From: a virus
Strand: one strand, 5' to 3'
IMG/VR virus record: IMGVR_UViG_3300025759_000063
Span: 1 to 64,000 of that record
Length of the DNA: 64,000 bases
The translations under genes and the position numbers were made by a program. Position 1 is the first letter of the stretch. Every line of letters begins with the position of its first letter. Below are positions 7,826 through 16,690 of this stretch, piece by piece. The notes beneath the pieces were generated by a model. It did not search any database and was not told where the DNA came from. It saw nothing but the letters and a program-made list of their open reading frames with translations.

Positions 7826-9244
7826 TCACATGAGATTTCTGACTTGAACTCTTCTGTAATAACGGTTGCTGTTTGACTGCAGTCTGCCAAGACCTTGACC
7901 GTCCTGAACAGCACCTTCTGCGAATGGATTTGCGACAAGACCATAACGGGTCTTAAATCCAATCTTGGGTTGGAAGGTGTCCTCACCAACTGAACGAACC
8001 ATCTGGAGAGGAACGTATGGGCAATAGAACATACCTGCGTCATAAGGTGATGAACCCTTATAACCAACAACGTAGTATTGGTTGGCAGCGTTATTTGCAG
8101 CATAAGGATCGATATAAACACGATACTTACCTTGCAGAACACCAGCAAAGGTGTTGCCAGTGTCATCAACGTTCAGGTTAGCGTTGAGTGCTGGGGTGTA
8201 ATCGAGTACACCAGCCATGGTGAGTGCAGAAGCAACATCAGCAGAACAAAGGATGATGTTACCCTTTCCTCTACGAGTACGCTGTGCAATCTGGTTAGCA
8301 TCGCGCTCGATTTGGAACAGAAGACCCTTGAACTTCTCAACTGACCAACGACCGTTGGAGTCAACGTCGAGGTCGAATACACCTGCGGTTGCTGTATTTA
8401 CTTGAGCACCAGCTTCTGCAGTGATGTATACGCTGCGGATAACTTCGCGGTTGATTTCAGCAAGAATCTCAGATGACAGAATGTTGGCGAGTTCTGCTTC
8501 TGCGTTCAGACCGTGAATTGCCTTCAGGTCCTGAGCGAGTTCGAGTGAATACTCGGCCTTCAGTGCTCTTGAACGTGCAGTAACCGTAACTTTCTCGATT
8601 GAGAAAGCCATTTGGTTAAACTGATTGTTGGTAGCATCGCCAAGTGCTTCTGAATCGCCGGTATCCATACCAGCAGAAGTTTTGTAACTGCCAACTGGAC
8701 TATCGTTGAGTACTGATGGATTTGCCTCTTGAAGAGTCAGTGCGGCAGTAGTACCAATACCAACTCCGTTTGCATAACCATCTTGGGTCAGGGTGTTGGC
8801 AGCATTCTGCGCAGAGAAACGCTGATCTGCTTCATCGAACAGGGCTTCGTTTCCAGACTGACTACCATAACGTGCACGCATTGCAAAGATAAGTCCAGTA
8901 GGACCTGTCATTGGTTGAACGCCTGCGATGTCATATGCAACCAGGTTAGGCATTGAACGTCTGATCAACGAAATCAGAACGGGATCAAAACCTGCAACTG
9001 GACCTGCAGCAGCAGCATCAGCACCAAAACCTCCTTGAGCGCCAGCAGCGTTGCCGACATTGGTTGGTGCCTCAGTCAGGAATGAACCTGATGTTGCGAA
9101 AGCATTTTGCTCTCTTAAAAATTTTTCTTGGTTTTCGAGCAGGACTGCGGTTACAGCTCTCTTATGCGAATCTTTGATTGAATCAAGACCCTCATGATTG
9201 AGGAGAGGTGCCCACTTTTCCTGCAGATGCTCTGAATGGAACAT
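7826..9244 (-). CDS. 23: gp23 major capsid protein precursor
   Basis: 472 residues (T4 gp23 is 521), HK97 fold. Typical segments include MPNLVAYDIAGVQPMTGPTGLIFAMRARYG and ALKAEYSLELAQDLKAIHGLNAEAEL. The N-terminal about 60 residues would be removed by the gp21 protease. The SD is AAAGG at a distance of about 10. Its base composition is more GC-rich than the neighbours, as expected for a highly expressed gene. A perfect NATAAATA box is not seen upstream; AAATAAAC is the nearest. The gene is closed by the 7773-7801 terminator. Confidence 0.98.
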   Translation of the reverse strand: MFHSEHLQEKWAPLLNHEGLDSIKDSHKRAVTAVLLENQEKFLREQNAFATSGSFLTEAPTNVGNAAGAQGGFGADAAAAGPVAGFDPVLISLIRRSMPNLVAYDIAGVQPMTGPTGLIFAMRARYGSQSGNEALFDEADQRFSAQNAANTLTQDGYANGVGIGTTAALTLQEANPSVLNDSPVGSYKTSAGMDTGDSEALGDATNNQFNQMAFSIEKVTVTARSRALKAEYSLELAQDLKAIHGLNAEAELANILSSEILAEINREVIRSVYITAEAGAQVNTATAGVFDLDVDSNGRWSVEKFKGLLFQIERDANQIAQRTRRGKGNIILCSADVASALTMAGVLDYTPALNANLNVDDTGNTFAGVLQGKYRVYIDPYAANNAANQYYVVGYKGSSPYDAGMFYCPYVPLQMVRSVGEDTFQPKIGFKTRYGLVANPFAEGAVQDGQGLGRLQSNSNRYYRRVQVRNLM

Positions 9245-9326
9245 TTGCTTTATACCTTTAGTAAGTGTTTATTTTGGGGTTTGAATTATATTAAATTCAA
9301 TTGTTTACTTAATCAAAAACTGAATA

Positions 9327-10454
9327 TCACTTAGACATTCTTGCAATCATGTCAACATATGCCGACATTGAACCTGAAACAATTTCAGGAGAATGATCTA
9401 CACCTTCAGATAAAGTTTCTGATTTAGTTTTTGTTGGAGTAACTGACTTTGAAGTGAAATATGATTCCTTCAGCATCTCCACCTTTTCACGATATTGTGC
9501 CTCACTTTCAAACTCAACACTTTCGGCAAGTGAAGCGAGCTTCTCTTTCTGAGTAGACGCAAGTCCCTCAGAAACTTGATCTAAGATTCCTTCTGCAACC
9601 GACTCGGAGAGACGCTTGTTAAGGAAAATATTTTTCTCAATTTGCTCGTTGAGTTTTGTCTCCATATCATCAAGTTTTTCTACCATGCTCTCAAGCACAT
9701 CATATTTATCTTCAGGAATTGATACATAATGTTCTTCAAAAAGTCCCTTCATACCAGCAATGAAGGTCTCGGTCATTTCAGTCTTAAGACCATGCTCAAT
9801 TGCGAGTGCATTTTCAGTCATCCACTCGTCAGAAACATACTCAAGATAAGAATCAACACGCTCTGTGAGTGATTCTTTGATTTCTGCAACTTCTTCTTCA
9901 AGTGCAGTTGCATAAACTTTTTGCAGAGACTCTTCAATTTGTGCAACTTTCGAATTGATTGCTGCCTCAAAAATAGTCTTTGCCTTTTCCTTAAACTCTT
10001 CGGAAAGTTCCTCACCTGCTACAAGAGCTTCAACATCCTCATCAATGCTATACTCTTGAACTACTTCTTGCTCTTGGGAAGTAACTTCTTCTTCCTCAAA
10101 AACTTCTTGCGTATCTTCTACTTCTTCTTCAGAAATTACTTCTTCACCTTCAATTTCTTCCTCCTCTTTCATTTTTTGCATTCCTTCGGCAGGCTTAGCA
10201 CCTCTATTTACAACATCTTTAACTGTTGCAAGTGTTGGTTCCTTGAATTTTGCCGAATCATCATCAACTTTATAACTTTCTGGAGTTGGACCGCCAAGAT
10301 CTTCCCAACTACCAGTTTGACCTGGAGTAGAAACATTGGAAGCATTTGAACCTGCTGATGACATTGAATCTGCTGCTTTTGCACCAGAGTTAACAGCGGT
10401 TTGGGATTGCTTAGTGCCTACTTCCATTTCTTGTAATTCTGTACCACGAGACAT
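9327..10454 (-). CDS. 22: gp22 prohead scaffold core protein
   Basis: 375 residues, very acidic and mostly helical. Residues about 90-140 are a Glu-rich run, followed by coiled-coil segments (KAKTIFEAAINSKVAQIEES, MVEKLDDMETKLNEQIEKN). This is the usual composition of T4 scaffold gp22 (269 residues), here longer. It forms the prohead core, is degraded by gp21 and leaves as peptides. Located between gp21 and gp23 as in T4. GGAG lies 7 nt before the ATG; a late promoter is at 10491-10498. Confidence 0.94.
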   Translation of the reverse strand: MSRGTELQEMEVGTKQSQTAVNSGAKAADSMSSAGSNASNVSTPGQTGSWEDLGGPTPESYKVDDDSAKFKEPTLATVKDVVNRGAKPAEGMQKMKEEEEIEGEEVISEEEVEDTQEVFEEEEVTSQEQEVVQEYSIDEDVEALVAGEELSEEFKEKAKTIFEAAINSKVAQIEESLQKVYATALEEEVAEIKESLTERVDSYLEYVSDEWMTENALAIEHGLKTEMTETFIAGMKGLFEEHYVSIPEDKYDVLESMVEKLDDMETKLNEQIEKNIFLNKRLSESVAEGILDQVSEGLASTQKEKLASLAESVEFESEAQYREKVEMLKESYFTSKSVTPTKTKSETLSEGVDHSPEIVSGSMSAYVDMIARMSK

Positions 10455-10490
10455 TTGAACTCTCCGATTTACCTGTATTAAATCTATATT

Positions 10491-10498
10491 TATTTATC
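10491..10498 (-). promoter_or_regulatory. late promoter (GATAAATA) for gp22
   Basis: Minus-strand GATAAATA, 37 nt before the gp22 ATG and just after the gp21 stop. Confidence 0.75.
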
Positions 10499-10501
10499 AA
10501 T

Positions 10502-11152
10502 TTATAAATTTGAAAGAAACTCATTAAACAAGTCTAACTTGTGTTCCTCCAAGCGTTTTTGATCAACTAAGGTATTAATTCTTCTTTGAGTTTGTGCTGC
10601 AAACTTTTCACGAAGAATACCTCCTTCCCATACCCACTCTTTACCCTCCATAATTCCCTGAACAAATGCATCAGGTGCAGATGGATCGGCAACAATATCA
10701 GCAGCAGTTGCTAACATAAAATCTTCACCAACTTGACTATAACCTTCTTTGGTTGGTCTTAATGAACCAATACCGCGAGAAGAAACGCCGAGACAAACAC
10801 CTTCTTTTAAAAGTGATTCTGCAATCTTACCCATTGGGGTTGAAAGAATCTGTGCCTTTCCGATAAAGTTGTTACCCTTCTGCTCAAGTGCAACAATCTT
10901 ATGAGAAACTCTGTCCAGGTTTACTGTTGGACCATCGGGGTGTCCGAGTTCTCCAAGAGCACGACCCTTATTGACATATTGCTCAGTATATCTTCTTACT
11001 TCCTTTTCCATAATGGACATAGGATACATACGTCCATTTCTGTTTACACACTCTGCCTGAAGGAAAGGTCCGGTAATATAGAGTTTTGCCTCTTTACCGA
11101 CACCTTCGGTAATAACCTCTACCTTTTCGATTTCCTCTCTAATAAGTTTCAT
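10502..11152 (-). CDS. 21: gp21 prohead core protease
   Basis: 216 residues (T4 gp21 is 212), serine protease of the herpesvirus-like prohead protease clan. The catalytic His lies in GELGHPDGP (H71) and the Ser in LGVSSRG (S124 or S125). It cleaves scaffold and capsid proteins during head maturation. Order gp20, gp67-like, gp21, gp22, gp23 is the T4 order. A late promoter lies 23 nt upstream. Confidence 0.97.
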   Translation of the reverse strand: MKLIREEIEKVEVITEGVGKEAKLYITGPFLQAECVNRNGRMYPMSIMEKEVRRYTEQYVNKGRALGELGHPDGPTVNLDRVSHKIVALEQKGNNFIGKAQILSTPMGKIAESLLKEGVCLGVSSRGIGSLRPTKEGYSQVGEDFMLATAADIVADPSAPDAFVQGIMEGKEWVWEGGILREKFAAQTQRRINTLVDQKRLEEHKLDLFNEFLSNL

Positions 11153-11174
11153 CTTTTTATTAGTTCTTTAACTT

Positions 11175-11182
11175 TATTTATT
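11175..11182 (-). promoter_or_regulatory. late promoter (AATAAATA) for gp21
   Basis: Minus-strand AATAAATA, 23 nt before the gp21 start. The surrounding gap 11153-11364 (212 bp, AT-rich) holds no ATG-started minus frame and nothing else I can support. Confidence 0.7.
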
Positions 11183-11364
11183 ATTTAAAGTAACTTTCTA
11201 TATTTTAAAAGGTACTTACTGCAATAGAAATTGGTTGAGAAGAAACGACCGTCAATGGCAAGGGTATTTGTAATATTAATAGAAATATTATCAATGATAG
11301 TTTTTTAAGGTTGTTGAGAATTTGTAGTAATTATTCTACTTATCTTATATTGGTTTAATTTAAC

Positions 11365-11631
11365 TCATCCAGTATACCCTACTTTTGATGCCTTAATCGA
11401 GGGACTTGTCCAAATGACATCAGAACCGTTTTTTTCCAAAAATTCTACAGTGTTTGCTGGCATTGTAAAATATGTTGTTGTTGCAGCTCCAACACTTGTA
11501 GAAAGTCCGACTGTTGCTATACCTGAAGTATCGTTGTGAAGTCTAACTACAGTAGCACTTGATATGCTCGTAGATGAACCAGCAACAGTTGCTGTTGCAA
11601 CTTCAGTTTCAATAATTTTAGTCTTAGCCAT
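11365..11631 (-). CDS. small virion-type protein between gp20 and gp21
   Basis: 88 residues, rich in Ala, Thr, Ser and Val with alternating hydrophobic residues, so probably all-beta (MAKTKIIETEVATATVAGSS ... TTTYFTMPANTVEFLEKNGSD). It lies in the head-assembly block, preceded by its own late promoter, so a head or decoration role is plausible but inferred. Composition resembles small capsid-binding or fibre-like proteins. No recognised family. Confidence 0.75.
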   Translation of the reverse strand: MAKTKIIETEVATATVAGSSTSISSATVVRLHNDTSGIATVGLSTSVGAATTTYFTMPANTVEFLEKNGSDVIWTSPSIKASKVGYTG

Positions 11632-11651
11632 TTCTAATATTGTTTATTAGT

Positions 11652-11659
11652 TATTTATT
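11652..11659 (-). promoter_or_regulatory. late promoter (AATAAATA) for the 88-residue protein
   Basis: Minus-strand AATAAATA 21 nt before the ATG and only 2 nt past the stop codon of the gp67-like gene. Confidence 0.7.
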
Positions 11660-11661
11660 AA

Positions 11662-11820
11662 CTACTGATTCCCTGAAGAATAATCAAACATGGAAGATGC
11701 AACTTCTGGTCTTTTGACTTCAATTTTTTCGGCTGATTTTGAGTATAGAATTTCTTTTACTCTATCGCTGATATCGGAAATCGAAGAGTTGTCCATAATC
11801 ATGTCCATTAATTCATCCAT
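11662..11820 (-). CDS. gp67-like prohead core protein, 52 aa
   Basis: ATG at 11818-11820, TAG at 11662-11664. The product begins MDELMDMIMDNSSISDISDR and continues with VKEILYSKSAEKIEVKRPEVASSMF. In T4 the slot directly after the portal gene holds gp67 (PIP), a small acidic internal prohead protein cut by gp21. Position, size, acidic helical start and the late promoter in front support the assignment. Sequence identity to T4 gp67 is not something I can demonstrate here. Confidence 0.7.
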   Translation of the reverse strand: MDELMDMIMDNSSISDISDRVKEILYSKSAEKIEVKRPEVASSMFDYSSGNQ

Positions 11821-11847
11821 TTTTTTAAATAAAAATTAACTAAGTAA

Positions 11848-11855
11848 TATTTATA
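11848..11855 (-). promoter_or_regulatory. late promoter (TATAAATA) overlapping the gp20 stop
   Basis: A perfect minus-strand TATAAATA overlaps the TAA of gp20 (11851-11853) and lies 28 nt before the gp67-like ATG. Confidence 0.8.
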
Positions 11856-13500
11856 TCTCTCCGCCTTCTGGTGGTTCTACAACTTTAGAAGATTTATTTA
11901 AATCTGGTTCCATAATCGGTGCTCCCAAGTCCATTTGCACATTTTGATCTGCAGGAATTCCAGTTTCTGGATCTACTGGAATTGATGGATCTGGTATTAT
12001 ACCATCTTTAATTTCTTTTTTAATCAATTCATCCTGCTCAATAATTTCTTTATCTGTTTGTCTGAGCACCTTCCTTCGTAAATAGTCTTGAGAAAAGTAT
12101 TTTCCAACATAAGGTTCTGCTGTTTGGACTAAAGTCAATCTTTCATTCATCAATTCCGCTTCTTTAAGCTCTGAGAAATGATTATCATAAAGGAAGTCAT
12201 ACTGAATATGCTCTTCCATTTTCTCCCAATCTTCTGGAGTGATGATATTCTTAAGAAGAAGTTGAGTTCTCAACATATCATTAAACATATGTGAGAATCT
12301 CTTCCTCAGACGACCGACAAACTTAGTAAATTTGAGTTCGTCTCTTAGAATTTCAGAAGAACGGCCAAGATTAAATCCACCTTCTCCATCCATTCTTGAC
12401 GGTGGAACATTCAGTGAACGATATAACTTCTTCTTGAAATATTCAATATCAGTAATCTCACCAAGGTTTTGACCACCGGGAAGTGTAGAGATTTCAGTTC
12501 CTCTACCACCTTCTCTTCTTGGAAGCCAGAAATCTTCAAGCATACTCATATACTTTTTATCGTCACGGATTTCTCCCGTGCTTGCATCGTATACAAGTTT
12601 GTTGCGATAACGCATCATAACATCACGAAGATATTGCTCTGCCTTTACCTTTGGAAGATTGCCAACATCAATGTAGAAAATACGACGTTCTGGTGCTCTT
12701 GACAATCTGTAAATTACCAGAGAATCCTCAATCATTCTCAGTTGATTGAGTGACTTAATTGCTTTGTGTAGATATGATAAAGTCAATCCTTTATTCCTAT
12801 CAACCAAACCAGATGTGCAATATGCAATAGAATCTTTAGACATTTTTATGCCTTTAGATGAATTTATCATGGATTGATTATTCAACTTTGGAGTATACAT
12901 AAAATACTCTTCTATTTCGGGAAAATTATAATCCATTGGATCACTGTCCCTCAAATTGGGCATTCTTATGTTTACTCTATCATCATTCTTTTTTTCTTGC
13001 CTAACATATCTCATTTTCATTGAATCAATATATCTCAATTCCTGCAATCCTTCTTGGGGATTTTTGAGATCTATTACTTTGTGATAATAAATTCTACCAT
13101 CAATATACCAATTCCTATAAATTTCGTGAGATTTTCTATCAAAATCTAAAAGTTCCAAAATATATTTGAACTCTTCTCTTATTTTATTTTTAATTCCATC
13201 ACTTGCATTTAAATTTGATAATTCTATTTGTATCGGACTATCATCAACATCAGATACTATAGCTTCATTAACAATATCCTCAATGGCACTATCACACTCA
13301 GGATGAAGTGCCATTTCTCGATATCTTCTAATTAGGTCAAATTCGCTTTTATATACTCCTTCAAGGTCAACATAAGAACCAAAAAAACCACTAGAGAGAT
13401 AGTGGTCAACCCCATCATCATTGGTTTGAGGAATGGGGGAGACTGTACTCTTAGTGGGTTTTTGGTTATTTTCTATTGAAAATCCAAATAATTTTGACAT
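11851..13500 (-). CDS. 20: gp20 portal vertex protein
   Basis: 549 residues (T4 gp20 is 524). Recognisable conserved segments are YREMALHPECDSAIEDIVNEAI, NLPKVKAEQYLRDVMMRYRN, FWLPRREGGRGTEISTLPGG and PPSRMDGEGGFNLGRSSEI. It forms the dodecameric portal that nucleates the prohead, is the DNA channel and docks terminase gp17. The C-terminus is Pro/Glu-rich. A late promoter lies 32 nt upstream, and a 6-bp hairpin follows it in the leader. Confidence 0.98.
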   Translation of the reverse strand: MSKLFGFSIENNQKPTKSTVSPIPQTNDDGVDHYLSSGFFGSYVDLEGVYKSEFDLIRRYREMALHPECDSAIEDIVNEAIVSDVDDSPIQIELSNLNASDGIKNKIREEFKYILELLDFDRKSHEIYRNWYIDGRIYYHKVIDLKNPQEGLQELRYIDSMKMRYVRQEKKNDDRVNIRMPNLRDSDPMDYNFPEIEEYFMYTPKLNNQSMINSSKGIKMSKDSIAYCTSGLVDRNKGLTLSYLHKAIKSLNQLRMIEDSLVIYRLSRAPERRIFYIDVGNLPKVKAEQYLRDVMMRYRNKLVYDASTGEIRDDKKYMSMLEDFWLPRREGGRGTEISTLPGGQNLGEITDIEYFKKKLYRSLNVPPSRMDGEGGFNLGRSSEILRDELKFTKFVGRLRKRFSHMFNDMLRTQLLLKNIITPEDWEKMEEHIQYDFLYDNHFSELKEAELMNERLTLVQTAEPYVGKYFSQDYLRRKVLRQTDKEIIEQDELIKKEIKDGIIPDPSIPVDPETGIPADQNVQMDLGAPIMEPDLNKSSKVVEPPEGGEI

Positions 13501-13531
13501 TATGTATTTCTAGCGTACTTTATCTAAGTAC

Positions 13532-13539
13532 TATTTATT
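13532..13539 (-). promoter_or_regulatory. late promoter (AATAAATA) for gp20
   Basis: Minus-strand AATAAATA 32 nt before the gp20 ATG, in the 43-bp gap after gp19. Confidence 0.75.
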
Positions 13540-13543
13540 ACTA

Positions 13544-14185
13544 TTAAGAAATCTCAGTACTTGTTTGATCTCTAGAACCAGATCCTTCTCCTGCAGTCCA
13601 CCATTGAACTTGGAATTCAACTGTATATTCTTCAATAGTATCTCCACTATCATATGAAAGATCAATCTGAGAAACATTGGTTGGGAAAATGTCATAGAAC
13701 TTGTAAGTTCTTAGTGGAAGTATTGCCGAACCATTATCCAAATTGGAATTATTTGTAGAGAACAACTGCCCCGCACCTCTACCAAGTTGATGCACAAGAG
13801 CATCTGACATATATGATGCTGGATTTGTTGCACCAGTATTGTTTGATAACTTACTGATAGAATTCATCCAGAGTTCAAAGGCTGTTCTAAGTTTGAAATC
13901 TTCATCATTAATGATTGTCACTGTCCAAGCATCGATTGTTCTATCACCAGCTACCTTTAAAGTTCTTCCTCTAAAGGGAACTTCAATTGGCGAAATATTC
14001 GATGCGGGAAGTGCTGCAGCCTTGCAAAGAAACTTAAAAGTTTCTGACTCTTGCCCAGCACCCGTTCCCCAAAGGGACTGAAGTGGTGCGGGGAAAGACC
14101 CCAACTCCACTTCAAACAGATTAGGTCTTGCACCACCACCTGCGAGTCTTTCTTTAAATCCTGAAATTGTTCTGAGAGTAGACAT
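13544..14185 (-). CDS. 19: gp19 tail tube protein
   Basis: 213 residues (T4 gp19 is 163). The tube-fold pattern includes NLFEVELGSFP, LPASNISPIEVPFRGRTLKVAGDR and the C-terminal IEEYTVEFQVQWW. It stacks as hexamers inside the sheath. A strong AAGGAGG precedes the ATG, matching high expression. It follows gp18 and precedes gp20 as in T4. A paralogue is encoded at 7191-7754. Confidence 0.97.
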   Translation of the reverse strand: MSTLRTISGFKERLAGGGARPNLFEVELGSFPAPLQSLWGTGAGQESETFKFLCKAAALPASNISPIEVPFRGRTLKVAGDRTIDAWTVTIINDEDFKLRTAFELWMNSISKLSNNTGATNPASYMSDALVHQLGRGAGQLFSTNNSNLDNGSAILPLRTYKFYDIFPTNVSQIDLSYDSGDTIEEYTVEFQVQWWTAGEGSGSRDQTSTEIS

Positions 14186-14220
14186 TTTTAAAACCTCCTT
14201 ATTTGTTAATTAATAAAAAA

Positions 14221-16383
14221 TCAAATTCTACCTGCTACTTCTTCAAAAGAAATCCCAGTTCTAGTAGCAACAAAGGTTAATGTGATGTAGTTGATTGATC
14301 TTGTTGGCTTCAGAAAAATGTCCGCTCTAAATTCATTATTGTCGATAACATCTGAAGTGTTATTGGTTTCATCACAAATGACTAAGAAATCAAATACACC
14401 TTGCTTAGATTGAACATCTCTCAAGTATGGTTCAACAATGTTTGTGAAGTTTGCTCTTGTTGTTTGGTTATTCAATTCAAACAATTGAGCTTCTCCTGCT
14501 GACTTAAGTGCCTGCTCAACAGTCAAGAACAATCTGCGAACATTGATTCTATCAAATGCAGATGGATATGAAAGGGCAGTTTTATCGCCAAACAGTAATA
14601 TTCCAGCACCTGGTTGATTAATTATTGAATTTACTCTTGCCTTATAAAGAGAATCTCTTTGGGATTTTGTTGGAGTATATGCAAGTTTTACCGCATTATT
14701 CAATATACCTCTTTGCTGTCCTGCAGGAGAGAACCAGGGGAAAGAAGTTAAACTTGTTCTTGCCATTAGACCTGCAACATCTGCACTACAAGGAACATAC
14801 CTAAAAGTATTATTGTATTTGTCAAATGTATACTTGTAACCACTATCAAATATTGCATATGATGAAGATTGGAGTGGTGAGAAGAACTTAATTATGTTAT
14901 TTGTCTGAGTTTCTTTATTTGAAACGTTTACAACATCTGATCTATATGGCGAAATGACTGCAAGGCAATCTTTACGGGATTCTGCGGTAGTGATTAATTT
15001 ATTTGCGAGTGCTTGAGTATCTTCTATGTTACTTAATGATGGACCTGCAATTAAGAAATCAACATCAACCTCATCTTCATTTGTGAATAAATCATAAGCA
15101 AGACTCAGTTTCCCAAGATTGGATTTATAATCATCCACACCATCCGAAAGAACAAAAGTTTGAGCACCAATTGCACTAAATGTTGCTCCTTGAGCATTTT
15201 GATTCCAACCACCATTCGTAGTAGAAACTGGTGCAAATGTTGTTGAAGTAGTGAATCCAGTTGCTACAGGAGTGATATTGTTTGTTGTATCCGTGCTTGT
15301 ATAATATGTATTTCCTGCATAAATGTAATTTGAAACATTTGCAAGATAATCTCTATAATAAATTCTTTGTGGCGAACTTACTCCAGAAATTGCATCTTTT
15401 GCTTTGGAGATTCCAATATGCTTTTCAAGAATATTTCCTTGAACACCTGAAATAGAACCATTATCATCAACAATTACAATATTTAATGCGTCATTTTTTG
15501 AACTTCTTCCAAGTCCATACTGAGAAGTTACTGGTTTTGGTGCGATAGACTTCCAAAATACTGTAGAATTTGTAAGTCCTAATGTTTGTTGATCGTACCA
15601 ATCAACTGCAGTAATTGTAGTGCTAGCAATTCCAATATTAACTGGTCCTGCAGTGCTAGAAATTCCAATATCAACCGAACCATTTACAAATGAAGTATAT
15701 GCACTTCCTTCAGCATATTGAATGGCATCATATGTAACTCCACTATCAGTAGTTCTATTTGTAATCTTTACGTCAAGGGTGTATGTTTCAGTATTAATAC
15801 CAGTAATAATTCCTTTAAGTGCACCAGATACGATACTAGTTGATCCAGCTCCAGGTACAACAAGATTGCTAAAGGGAACTGTAATTCCATATCCAACTTG
15901 AATTCTGGAGAATAATGTTGCTCCAGCGCCTACTGTTATGATTTGATCTGCTTTATCATCAACGACACAAACTTTTAATCCATTCGCCCAAGTTCCTGGA
16001 GTTTTTGCTGCATAGTGATAGTTTCCAGTTTCTTGATTATCATAATCATCACGATTTTTAATATCTACTGTAGCATCAGAACTGTATCCAGTTCTAGAGT
16101 TCTTCAGACTATCTGAATCAGTTCTAACAACCTTTAAAATGCCACCATAAGAAAGATATGATGCTGCAGATAACCAATACTCATATTGGGATTCTGTAGA
16201 AATTGGTTTTCCGAAGGTTTTTACAAGTTCTTGTTCGGTTGCAATCTCTACAACTTCCTCTACAGGTCCGATTTGGAATGGTCCTGCAATACATCCAATG
16301 TTGTCAAGAACATTTTCAGCTCTTCCTACGGTTAAATCAACTTCTCGGACAAGTGTGCCTGGAGATAATTGAGGAGTCGCCAT
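14221..16383 (-). CDS. 18: gp18 contractile tail sheath protein
   Basis: 720 residues (T4 gp18 is 659). The N-terminus TPQLSPGTLVREVDLTVGR and C-terminal LFLTVEQALKSAGEAQLFELNNQTTRANFTNIVEPYLRDVQSKQGVFDFLVICDE are typical of the conserved sheath core. The middle (about 150-420) is a variable Ser/Thr/Gly-rich insertion that should face outward. GGAG is 7 nt from the ATG and a late promoter lies upstream. It drives tail contraction. Confidence 0.98.
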   Translation of the reverse strand: MATPQLSPGTLVREVDLTVGRAENVLDNIGCIAGPFQIGPVEEVVEIATEQELVKTFGKPISTESQYEYWLSAASYLSYGGILKVVRTDSDSLKNSRTGYSSDATVDIKNRDDYDNQETGNYHYAAKTPGTWANGLKVCVVDDKADQIITVGAGATLFSRIQVGYGITVPFSNLVVPGAGSTSIVSGALKGIITGINTETYTLDVKITNRTTDSGVTYDAIQYAEGSAYTSFVNGSVDIGISSTAGPVNIGIASTTITAVDWYDQQTLGLTNSTVFWKSIAPKPVTSQYGLGRSSKNDALNIVIVDDNGSISGVQGNILEKHIGISKAKDAISGVSSPQRIYYRDYLANVSNYIYAGNTYYTSTDTTNNITPVATGFTTSTTFAPVSTTNGGWNQNAQGATFSAIGAQTFVLSDGVDDYKSNLGKLSLAYDLFTNEDEVDVDFLIAGPSLSNIEDTQALANKLITTAESRKDCLAVISPYRSDVVNVSNKETQTNNIIKFFSPLQSSSYAIFDSGYKYTFDKYNNTFRYVPCSADVAGLMARTSLTSFPWFSPAGQQRGILNNAVKLAYTPTKSQRDSLYKARVNSIINQPGAGILLFGDKTALSYPSAFDRINVRRLFLTVEQALKSAGEAQLFELNNQTTRANFTNIVEPYLRDVQSKQGVFDFLVICDETNNTSDVIDNNEFRADIFLKPTRSINYITLTFVATRTGISFEEVAGRI

Positions 16384-16417
16384 TTTTTTCTCCGTGATTC
16401 TCAGTTTATCTAAAAAA

Positions 16418-16425
16418 TATTTATT
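16418..16425 (-). promoter_or_regulatory. late promoter (AATAAATA) for gp18
   Basis: Minus-strand AATAAATA 35 nt before the gp18 ATG. Confidence 0.75.
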
Positions 16426-16465
16426 AAAAAGTTACTTTACGTGGGGGGAAACTGGTGGTGAATGT

Positions 16466-16690
16466 CTACCAATCTGGATATTGCCAAAATCCAATATCCT
16501 TTTTTGTAGTATTTAAAATTCTTTTCTTTGTACACTCTTTACATTCATATGAATATGAGGAAGGAACGGGTCCTTTATACTTTCTTGTCCGATAAAAATC
16601 ATCTACTAAATTTTTAATCATCCCACACTTCTTACACTTTCTATCACTTAATAAAAGATGACCAAGCCTTATTTGCTTATCTAATTCCAT
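16466..16690 (-). CDS. small zinc-ribbon-like protein downstream of gp17
   Basis: 74 residues from an ATG overlapping the gp17 stop (TAATG), so it is probably coupled. Two CxxC knuckles (CKKCG near residue 18 and CKECTKK near 50) frame a basic segment KNLVDDFYRTRKYKG. This CxxC-(about 28)-CxxC arrangement with an aromatic FYR segment is common at the N-terminus of phage endonuclease VII-like and HNH proteins. No nuclease domain follows, so it may be a free-standing zinc finger or a remnant. Function unknown. Confidence 0.7.
   Translation of the reverse strand: MELDKQIRLGHLLLSDRKCKKCGMIKNLVDDFYRTRKYKGPVPSSYSYECKECTKKRILNTTKKDIGFWQYPDW

Noticed and set aside
11153-11364. Possible gene in the gap between gp21 and the 88-residue protein
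   Set aside because: No ATG-started minus frame exists. One frame reads a hydrophobic stretch ending ISIAVSTF, but it has no start codon. The AT-rich hairpin has no T tract suited to either strand.
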